Below, one piece after another: positions 14,432-19,831 of a stretch of DNA of 19,831 bases (its first letter is position 1; each line of letters opens with the position of its first letter). The translations under genes and the position numbers were made by a program. The DNA lies in assembly GCA_964385705.1 (NCBI GenBank), contig CAYLQG010000014.1, forward strand, positions 1 to 19,831. The letters are read 5' to 3'. A model generated the notes under the pieces. That model was not told where the DNA came from, did no database searches, and saw only the letters and a program-made list of their open reading frames with translations. Origin of the DNA: DATKGN01 sp964385705. GTDB lineage: Bacteria; Patescibacteriota; Microgenomatia; UBA10105; UBA927.

Positions 14432-14449
14432 GATACCCTCAATACCACT

Positions 14450-15466
14450 ATGCATATCCCGGACGGTTATTTAAGTCCACAAACAGACGCAATGATGGCG
14501 GTGGCAGCCGCGCCGTTTTTGGTGAAAGCTTCACGGCAGCTTGAAAAAAAATACGACAAACTCACCCTCCCCCTTGTTGGAGTATTCGGAGCGTTTTCAT
14601 TTCTCATTATGATGTTCAATCTGCCGCTTCCCGGCGGGACGACTGGTCATGCGGTAGGTACGGTCATCACTGCTCTCGTGTTAGGACCTTGGCTTTCCAT
14701 AGTATCGGTCACACTCGCCCTCGTTATTCAGGCATTTTTTTTCGGGGACGGAGGAATTTTAGCTCTTGGCGCCAATATCTTTAATATGGCCATCGTCATG
14801 TCTGTTGTCGGCTACGGTCTTTTTATTCTTCTTAAAAAAATCATACCGAAACAATCTTGGGAGCCAATAATTGCCGCAGTCAGCGGATATATCGCGATTA
14901 ATGTCGCGGCTTTCTGCGCCGGAGTTGAACTGGGTCTTCAACCATTATTATTTCACTCATCCAACGGTCATGCGCTCTATTTCCCTTATCCACTGGCTAT
15001 ATCGGTTCCAGCCATGATGATCGGCCATTTGGCGCTTGCGGGTTTCGCTGAGGGATTCATTACATTTTTTGCCTACCAATGGATTGCAGGCCGGTTCCCG
15101 AAATTACTTCACCAGCATAACTCCGCAGATGCCCGGGTTTCCTGGAAACCGGTAGCCCTCGGTGTCGCCATCTTGATTATTATCGCGCCGCTAGGATTAT
15201 TGGCACACGGAACCGCGTGGGGGGAATGGGGGAGACGGGAGTTAGCGAGTCGCGGTTTGGGCTATATCCCACTGGGATTTGACCGGTGGAACAGGATTTG
15301 GAGTGCTCCATTATCCGGTTACAATCTCCCGCTCCTTCATAGCTCTGTCGCGGGATATATAGTATCTGCGCTTAGTGGTGTCGTTCTCATACTGGGGATT
15401 GTCGCTCTCGGTATTTTTCTATTCCGGCGGATACATAGAAGGCGAATGCCGACAAATCCGATATGA
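14450..15466 (+). CDS. cbiM: Cobalt/nickel ECF transporter substrate-binding membrane protein CbiM (with CbiN-like C-terminus)
   Basis: CbiM is the metal-binding membrane component of CbiMNQO-type Co(II) or Ni(II) importers. The protein begins MHIPDGYLSP, in which the N-terminal amino group and His2 help bind metal in this family. The conserved PLPGGTTGHAVGTVI (with His), LALVIQAFFFGDGGILALGAN and FNMAIV blocks follow among membrane helices up to about residue 220. The remaining 115 residues add two membrane segments around an outside loop containing AHGTAWGEWG. This resembles the CbiN/NikN or PDGLE-type part that is often fused to CbiM. Choice between cobalt and nickel cannot be made from sequence. 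It begins 18 bases after pyrD and its stop overlaps cbiQ (ATGA). No cobalamin riboswitch fits in the gap. Confidence 0.92.
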   Translation: MHIPDGYLSPQTDAMMAVAAAPFLVKASRQLEKKYDKLTLPLVGVFGAFSFLIMMFNLPLPGGTTGHAVGTVITALVLGPWLSIVSVTLALVIQAFFFGDGGILALGANIFNMAIVMSVVGYGLFILLKKIIPKQSWEPIIAAVSGYIAINVAAFCAGVELGLQPLLFHSSNGHALYFPYPLAISVPAMMIGHLALAGFAEGFITFFAYQWIAGRFPKLLHQHNSADARVSWKPVALGVAILIIIAPLGLLAHGTAWGEWGRRELASRGLGYIPLGFDRWNRIWSAPLSGYNLPLLHSSVAGYIVSALSGVVLILGIVALGIFLFRRIHRRRMPTNPI

Positions 15467-16272
15467 CATCAATACTCGATAAAAATATTCACGATCTGGT
15501 ATCGGGCCTCAATACGACGATGTTCACTTCCGACGCAATTGGAAAAAGGGGACTTCTTCAGCAGCTCGATCCAAGGGTTAAGATGATGGCATCATTAACC
15601 ATCATCGTCATGGCAAGTATCAGGGCGTCCCTTCCGTATTTATTATTCCTTTATGTAGTATGTTTGCTATCAATGATGGCATCGCGTCTCAATGTTGCAA
15701 AAATGTTTCGAATTTGGCTCATCCTGCCGTTTTTCTCTCTTTTCCTCTCCGTGCCGCTTATTTTTTCATTTGTGACGCCCGGACAGTCTGTTTTTCATTT
15801 GTTCGGGAGTACGTCTATAACGCTCGAGGGTCTGTTATTAGCGGCCAGGTTTCTTCTTCGGATTGCCGTTTGCGTTACAAGCGTTCAGGCGGTGCTTTTT
15901 ACAACCCGCTGGGATCATATAATGAAAGCATTTGAATTTTTCCGCGTGCCCCCGGGTGTCTTATTTGTTTTGTCGCTGACATACCGCTATATTAATGTGT
16001 TGTTGACGGCCGCTCTTGATATGATGCTTGCCAGAAAAAGCAGAACTGTAGGTCGGCAATCGGCAGGAGCGGCACGAAACGGCATCGGAATTATTGTAGG
16101 GAATCTCATGGTAAAATCAATCTCATTAAGCGGAGAGGTGCGGGATGCGATGGTAAGCCGTGGGTATACCGGAAAAATCCGGACGGCACACAATTTTATA
16201 TTTCATCTCAGGGATGCAATGGCAGGAATTTTATTAATCGGTATAATCGGCATCGGATTTTTGTCGATATAA
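15463..16272 (+). CDS. cbiQ: ECF transporter transmembrane (T) component CbiQ
   Basis: CbiQ couples the ATPase CbiO to CbiM in the membrane. The protein is 269 residues. LDPRVKMMASLTIIVMAS after a short cytoplasmic N-terminus is the usual family opening. About five to six hydrophobic segments follow. The two coupling-helix motifs of T components are visible as DMMLARKSR and GEVRDAMVSRGYTG near residues 187-195 and 223-236; the short Ala-Arg-x motifs in them contact the ATPase. It overlaps cbiM by four bases and is followed four bases later by cbiO, so the three are surely one transcription unit. Confidence 0.92.
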   Translation: MTSILDKNIHDLVSGLNTTMFTSDAIGKRGLLQQLDPRVKMMASLTIIVMASIRASLPYLLFLYVVCLLSMMASRLNVAKMFRIWLILPFFSLFLSVPLIFSFVTPGQSVFHLFGSTSITLEGLLLAARFLLRIAVCVTSVQAVLFTTRWDHIMKAFEFFRVPPGVLFVLSLTYRYINVLLTAALDMMLARKSRTVGRQSAGAARNGIGIIVGNLMVKSISLSGEVRDAMVSRGYTGKIRTAHNFIFHLRDAMAGILLIGIIGIGFLSI

Positions 16273-16276
16273 ATAT

Positions 16277-17092
16277 ATGAATACCAAAAAGGTATTTGAA
16301 GCAAACAACCTTTCATTTGAATATGAAAAATCCCGCGTGTTGGATTGTGTAACTTTTGAGATACATGCAGGGGAACGGGTCGCAATTCTCGGGGCGAACG
16401 GATCGGGTAAAAGTACGTTACTTAAATTGTTAAATGCCCTGGAATTTCCGACAGGGGGTCAGCTATCTTTCTTTGGGAAACCGATAACTCCGTCATATTT
16501 TGAATCAGGAGAGCATGAGTTCGCATTCCGGCAGAACGTGGGTTTTGTGTTTCAGGATCCGGATGTGCAGCTGTTTAATCAGACGGTTTGGGACGAGATC
16601 ATCTTTGGCCCCTTGCAGATGAATCTGAGCGCCGCTGACGTAACGAAACGAGGGGAATGGGCGCTCGACGTCCTTAACATTAAATCCCTTCGTGAACGAA
16701 CGCCGTTTACATTGTCCGGCGGAGAAAAGAAACGCGTTGCAATCGCTTCTATATTATCAATGAAACCCAGTGTCTGGCTTATGGATGAACCGCTTGCGAG
16801 TCTCGATCCGAAGAGTCAAAGCAGACTTATTGATTTCATGGATGAGGCAAAAGAACGGGGTGAAACACTTATCATGACGACCCACGACTTATCGCTCCTT
16901 ACTGAGATGGCTGACCGGGTGCTGGTGCTATCGGAAGACCATAAACTCGTTGCCGACACAACGGTTGACAAGGTTCTTGGTAATACGAAATTCCTTGTAA
17001 AACATAATCTCATCCATGACCACCGGCATGCTCACCCGGGGCGTGAGCGCCGACAGCATCATATTCACATTGGTCATACGCATACGATATGA
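16277..17092 (+). CDS. cbiO: ECF transporter ATPase CbiO with histidine-rich tail
   Basis: This is the ATP-binding cassette subunit that powers Co/Ni import. All ABC motifs are intact: Walker A GANGSGKST (39-47), Q-loop VFQDPDVQLFNQTVWDEIIF (91-110, the form typical of ECF ATPases), signature LSGGE (146-150), Walker B VWLMDEP (166-172) and switch His203 in TTHDLS. The last 29 residues, from His243 on, contain ten histidines (HNLIHDHRHAHPG and HHIHIGHTHTI). This is a probable metal-binding or metal-sensing tail absent from minimal CbiO proteins. Its stop overlaps the cupin start (ATGA). The histidine tail supports a transition-metal substrate for the system. Confidence 0.93.
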   Translation: MNTKKVFEANNLSFEYEKSRVLDCVTFEIHAGERVAILGANGSGKSTLLKLLNALEFPTGGQLSFFGKPITPSYFESGEHEFAFRQNVGFVFQDPDVQLFNQTVWDEIIFGPLQMNLSAADVTKRGEWALDVLNIKSLRERTPFTLSGGEKKRVAIASILSMKPSVWLMDEPLASLDPKSQSRLIDFMDEAKERGETLIMTTHDLSLLTEMADRVLVLSEDHKLVADTTVDKVLGNTKFLVKHNLIHDHRHAHPGRERRQHHIHIGHTHTI

Positions 17093-17442
17093 AAATAATT
17101 AGGTCAAAACAGTTGGCACTCGCGCCGGCAGGTCATGAGGATCCGAAAAACCCCGGTGTTGTTAAAAAAGTATTGTTCAAACTTCACGATTTGGCCCGCG
17201 GAGATATTCAAATGGTTAACTGGGCAGCATTGTATCCGAACCGGTCGCTCAGCGCGCATGCACACGACACGATGCAGGAAGTTTTTATCATTGTAGCTGG
17301 CAGTATTGTTGCGTCAATAGACGGACAAGACGTGATACTAAAAAAAGGTGACGCACTCGTTGCAGAGCCGGGTGAAATGCATACAATGAAGAATCTGACC
17401 ACCCGTACGGCTTATTTTATTTCATTCGGCATCGTTCCGTAG
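17089..17442 (+). CDS. Small single-domain cupin protein, metal-transport associated
   Basis: A 117-residue single cupin barrel. Motif 1 is seen as SAHAHDTMQEVFIIVAG (the HxH-x4-E pattern, residues 60-67) and motif 2 as GDALVAEPGEMHTMKN with its His. The expected 3-His/1-Glu metal site is therefore complete. Four-base overlap with cbiO makes it the last gene of the importer operon, which suggests a role in holding or using the imported metal, or a metal-dependent small-molecule activity. No enzyme function can be assigned from sequence. Cupins are too varied for more. Confidence 0.85.
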   Translation: MKIIRSKQLALAPAGHEDPKNPGVVKKVLFKLHDLARGDIQMVNWAALYPNRSLSAHAHDTMQEVFIIVAGSIVASIDGQDVILKKGDALVAEPGEMHTMKNLTTRTAYFISFGIVP

Positions 17443-17630
17443 TATTTACGCGCGGAGCATTACAAAGGCCTAAATATATATAAATAAGATCTTTAGACTG
17501 TCCTATTAATATAATCGTGTATTTATTTTCAGAAAAACGGTAATTGCGTCTGCCTCTGGCGCTCTATTTTATTAACTGCTAATTTACGCTTTCGTTATAT
17601 GATTACAGACTGAAATGGCGAGGGATGAAA
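17443..17630. other. Convergent intergenic region, no gene seen
   Basis: AT-rich, between the cupin and the end of ruvB on the opposite strand. It holds an isolated TATAAT (17510-17515) with no -35 and no reading frame behind it, and weak short hairpins such as the one at 17546-17562. No convincing terminator was found for either operon. Confidence 0.5.
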
Positions 17631-18671
17631 CTAAATGAATTCGAGAAGAGTCTGAGGGATGACCTTGCCCAAGTGAGTAAATGCCTTTTTTGTCGCGACA
17701 CGACCGCGTGAAGTTCTCTTGAGCATGCCGATTTGCATAAGATAAGGTTCAAGGACCTCTTCAACGGTTCCAATATCTTCGGAGAGTGATGAAGCAAGTG
17801 TGTCGATGCCTACGGGCCCACCGTTAAAATGGTCAATAAGGGTTGTCAGAAGCCTTCGGTCTGATGCATCAAGTCCCATCTCATCGACTTCCAGCATCGT
17901 AAGGGATTGCTGTAGTATCGTGTCGGTGATGATGCCGACGCCCTTTACTTCCGCGACATCGCGGACCCGTTTTAGTAATCGTAGGGCAATACGGGGCGTC
18001 CCTCTGCCGCGTTTGGCGACTTCGCGGAGTGTATGCTCCTGTACTTTAATTTCTAATTTCTGTGCAGCCTTCGCGAGGATTTTTTCAAGATCATTTACCT
18101 CATAATACGGTAGCCGTGCAATAACGCCGAACCGGTCGCGCATAGGTGAAGACATAAGCCCGATCCGTGTGGTGGCCCCGATGATGGTAAACTGCGGTAG
18201 ATCAAGCCGGAGAGTCCGCGCAGATGGGCCTTTGCCCAGGACGATATCTAAAGCAAAGTCTTCCATTGCAGGATAGAGTGTCTCTTCCACAACCTTATTA
18301 AGCCGGTGTATTTCATCAATGAACAGTATGTCTTTCGGCTCAAGGTTGGTTAAAATCGCTGCGAGATCTCCTGCCCGTTCAAGGGCGGGACCCGATGTGA
18401 CCCTGACGTTTACTCCCATCTCACGTCCTATGAGGTGAGCGAGTGTCGTTTTACCTATCCCCGGCGGGCCGTAGAGAAGAATATGTTCAATAGCCTGTTT
18501 CCGTTTTTTGGCGGCAGATATTGCGATGTGTAGATTTTCTTTGATTGCTTCCTGCCCCTGAAATTCATCCCAGGAGACAGCGCGAAGCGATGTAAAGAGT
18601 TTTTCTTCCTCAATCGCCGTCGTTTCGACGATGACCTCGTTCACGTTATTCTCTTTCTTCTTTTTGGCCAT
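17631..18671 (-). CDS. ruvB: Holliday junction branch migration ATPase RuvB
   Basis: RuvB is the hexameric AAA+ motor that, with RuvA, drives branch migration of Holliday junctions. The protein is 346 residues, with a lysine-rich N-terminal extension (MAKKKK and following acidic residues) before the usual opening at about 27. Walker A is GPPGIGKT (68-75) and Walker B FIDEIH (117-122). Sensor I is GATTR, and MRDRFG holds the arginine finger. The C-terminal winged-helix part shows GGPVGIDTLASSLSED and TSRGRVATKKAFTHLG. The start follows ruvA by one base, and AGGAAA about 11 bases upstream may be its ribosome site. It is the last gene of ruvC-ruvA-ruvB. Confidence 0.96.
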   Translation of the reverse strand: MAKKKKENNVNEVIVETTAIEEEKLFTSLRAVSWDEFQGQEAIKENLHIAISAAKKRKQAIEHILLYGPPGIGKTTLAHLIGREMGVNVRVTSGPALERAGDLAAILTNLEPKDILFIDEIHRLNKVVEETLYPAMEDFALDIVLGKGPSARTLRLDLPQFTIIGATTRIGLMSSPMRDRFGVIARLPYYEVNDLEKILAKAAQKLEIKVQEHTLREVAKRGRGTPRIALRLLKRVRDVAEVKGVGIITDTILQQSLTMLEVDEMGLDASDRRLLTTLIDHFNGGPVGIDTLASSLSEDIGTVEEVLEPYLMQIGMLKRTSRGRVATKKAFTHLGKVIPQTLLEFI

Positions 18672-18672
18672 A

Positions 18673-19248
18673 TTATGATCGTTTTCCTAATAATTTTAAT
18701 GATGCACGGATTTTTTGCTCCAGCGTATCTGCGGGGTTCAATTGTCTTATTGTTTCCGTCGCATCGCGCCGGTCAAAACCCATCGCCGTTAGTGCATCTA
18801 GTATTTGTTTCGTTTCGTTGGTCCCGGAATCGGTGAGGTCGATATCAAGTAGTCCGCCGAGTTTATTTTTCAATTCAATAATAATTTTTTGCGCATTCTT
18901 CTTACCAAGCCGGGGGATAGTCGTAAAAAAATCGATATCAGCATTCATCACAGCTTTTTCGATGCCCCGCGCTCCTCGGTCGATAATTGAAAGAGCCGTC
19001 TTAGGGCCGACTCCTGAAACCGTCAGTAATAGTTTGAAAAGTCTCAGATCCTCAATTTGGCTGAATCCGAAAAGGTCGAGTGCATCATCCCGCACGTGCG
19101 TGTGAATATATAACGTTGTCTTCTGACCACTTTTAAGTTTTTTTAGCTCACCCGCCGCCACAAATACTGCATATCCCACATCGTGAACGTCAATGATAAG
19201 CGGTGATTGTCCGGTTGTCTCAATAGTACCTGTTAATTTTCCGATCAT
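18673..19248 (-). CDS. ruvA: Holliday junction DNA-binding protein RuvA
   Basis: RuvA binds the four-way junction as a tetramer and loads RuvB. The 191 residues show the three usual domains. These are an N-terminal OB fold (MIGKLTGTIETTGQSPLIID, up to about 65), tandem helix-hairpin-helix motifs in LLTVSGVGPKTALSII and FTTIPRLGKKNAQKIIIELK, and a C-terminal UBA-like RuvB-contact domain (ILDALTAMGFDRRDATETI). The start overlaps the ruvC stop as ATGA. There is no clear Shine-Dalgarno sequence, so translational coupling to ruvC is likely. Confidence 0.95.
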   Translation of the reverse strand: MIGKLTGTIETTGQSPLIIDVHDVGYAVFVAAGELKKLKSGQKTTLYIHTHVRDDALDLFGFSQIEDLRLFKLLLTVSGVGPKTALSIIDRGARGIEKAVMNADIDFFTTIPRLGKKNAQKIIIELKNKLGGLLDIDLTDSGTNETKQILDALTAMGFDRRDATETIRQLNPADTLEQKIRASLKLLGKRS

Positions 19249-19733
19249 ACAAATTTGTCCGTCAGACGGAATGAATAGCCGTGTGTGAGCGCGATTGCGA
19301 GCGCGTCAGCCGTATCGTCGGGTTTCGGAATCTCTTTAAGTTTCAGAATTTTCGTAACCATACGTCCTATCTGTGATTTATCTGCTTTTCCATCCCCGCA
19401 AATGGTACGTTTTACCGTCAATGGTGAATATGATACCACGGGAACATTCCTCTGTGCAGCTGCAAGAAGAATAACACCACGGGCCTGACCGACATTGATC
19501 GCCGTTTTCGCATTGGTCGCAAAGTATAATTCCTCAACACTCATACAGTCCGGAGAAAATCGTTTGATAAGTGTTTGAATTGCGGAATGCATAATCATAA
19601 GCCGGTTTTGTAGGGTTTCTGTTTTTTCCGTTTCAATGCACCCGTATGCTTTCGGCATTATACGTGAGGCTTTGTGCTCGATAATCGCCCATCCGACGCG
19701 GGCAAAACCGGGATCTACACCCATAATAATCAT
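19245..19733 (-). CDS. ruvC: Holliday junction resolvase RuvC
   Basis: RuvC cuts Holliday junctions symmetrically. The protein is 162 residues. The four catalytic acids of the RNase H-like fold are present: Asp7 (GVDPG), Glu67 (VEELYF), Asp140 and Asp143 (PDDTADALAIALTH). They match E. coli Asp7, Glu66, Asp138 and Asp141. GKADKSQ provides the conserved basic region. The ATG at 19733 is used; a second at 19724 would leave only MGVDPG and is less likely. It is the first gene of the ruvCAB operon, preceded by a promoter that gives almost no leader. Confidence 0.95.
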   Translation of the reverse strand: MIIMGVDPGFARVGWAIIEHKASRIMPKAYGCIETEKTETLQNRLMIMHSAIQTLIKRFSPDCMSVEELYFATNAKTAINVGQARGVILLAAAQRNVPVVSYSPLTVKRTICGDGKADKSQIGRMVTKILKLKEIPKPDDTADALAIALTHGYSFRLTDKFV

Positions 19734-19741
19734 CGACGATA

Positions 19742-19771
19742 GTTATATCATGGGGAAGGTGTGCTTGTCAC
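19742..19771 (-). promoter_or_regulatory. Promoter of the ruvCAB operon
   Basis: On the minus strand GTGACA (19771-19766), 18 bases, then TATAAC (19747-19742) with an extended TGA element directly before it. The -10 ends 8 bases before the ruvC ATG, so the transcript would be leaderless or nearly so. Confidence 0.6.
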
Positions 19772-19776
19772 TTTTG

Positions 19777-19789
19777 ACGTATAATACGT
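19777..19789. promoter_or_regulatory. Palindrome over the -10 of the rightward gene
   Basis: ACGTAT-A-ATACGT is a perfect 6+1+6 palindrome that contains TATAAT (19780-19785) for the rightward gene. It lies just outside the -35 of the divergent ruvC promoter. It could be a small operator, or only a self-complementary -10 region. Confidence 0.4.
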
Positions 19790-19798
19790 TTATAGTCT

Positions 19799-19831
19799 AT
19801 GAATTTCATTTTTGCTCTCATCGTTTCGGTG
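19799..19831 (+). CDS. Start of a rightward gene, probably a membrane or exported protein (partial)
   Basis: ATG at 19799 opens a frame running off the window, encoding MNFIFALIVSV. It lies 13 bases after a perfect TATAAT (19780-19785), giving a predicted leader of about 7 nt. The eleven visible residues are hydrophobic, like a signal peptide or first membrane helix. Nothing more can be said about function. Confidence 0.5.
   Translation, partial: MNFIFALIVSV

Noticed and set aside
14432..14449. Looked for a cobalamin or NiCo riboswitch before cbiM.
   Set aside because: Only 18 bases separate pyrD and cbiM, and no conserved riboswitch elements are visible in or before them.
17546..17562. Possible terminator hairpin with GCG/CGC ends in the convergent region.
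   Set aside because: Only three terminal pairs and a three-pair inner stem, and a broken T-run; too weak to support.
1..19831. Alternative genetic code (TGA as glycine), seen in some CPR groups.
   Set aside because: TGA closes several full-length conserved genes exactly at the expected ends (lysS, serS, cbiM, cbiO, ruvC), so the code is standard here.
1..19831. CRISPR arrays, rRNA genes and intact insertion sequences.
   Set aside because: No regularly spaced repeats, rRNA-like stretches or transposase genes were seen. The only mobile-element gene is the recombinase end at the left border.

Overview
The window looks like a metagenome-derived bacterial contig. It contains a run of 100 N inside one gene, which is a scaffold gap. 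The genes are compact, many overlap as ATGA or GTGA, and TGA is used as an ordinary stop, so the code is standard. The best guess for the source is a Patescibacteria/CPR lineage, perhaps Microgenomates-like. This rests on the archaeal-type class I lysyl-tRNA synthetase, the multi-pass GT39-type glycosyltransferases and the small dense gene layout. It is an inference from gene style, not a phylogenetic placement.

Left edge (1-731): the end of a large serine recombinase runs into, and stops inside, an antisense tRNA-Glu(CTC) gene. This is what the border of an element integrated at the 3' end of a tRNA gene looks like. Next (778-1411) come back-to-back promoters for the tRNA and for greA, then greA and a clean intrinsic terminator. 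Two abutting hairpins of unknown role follow (1411-1488).

1532-9317: an information-processing cluster. It starts with a class I LysRS carrying a C-terminal domain that reads as a B3/B4 tRNA-editing domain, an unusual fusion and the most striking gene here. An HD-domain gene truncated after about 33 recognisable codons overlaps its stop. A divergent Ham1/RdgB-type nucleotide pyrophosphatase, SerRS, a spermidine-synthase-like methyltransferase and SecA follow.

9362-13511: a looser region with a small GNAT-like protein, two GT39-like membrane glycosyltransferases, and a PNPOx-like flavin split-barrel protein. One glycosyltransferase lacks a canonical start codon. The other is flanked by two copies of the same promoter-plus-start-codon module. 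13514-17442: a class-2-like dihydroorotate dehydrogenase broken by the gap, then cbiM-cbiQ-cbiO and a cupin, a Co/Ni ECF-type importer unit. The ATPase has a ten-histidine tail.

17631-19733 (minus strand): ruvC-ruvA-ruvB, the Holliday-junction resolution operon, convergent with the importer operon. A divergent gene starts at the right edge.

A recurring feature is a -10 box placed so close to the start codon (about 6-10 nt between them) that the mRNA would be leaderless or nearly so. It is seen at lysS, the first GT39 gene, the PNPOx-like gene, ruvC and possibly secA. Genes inside operons rely on overlap and weak Shine-Dalgarno sites instead.
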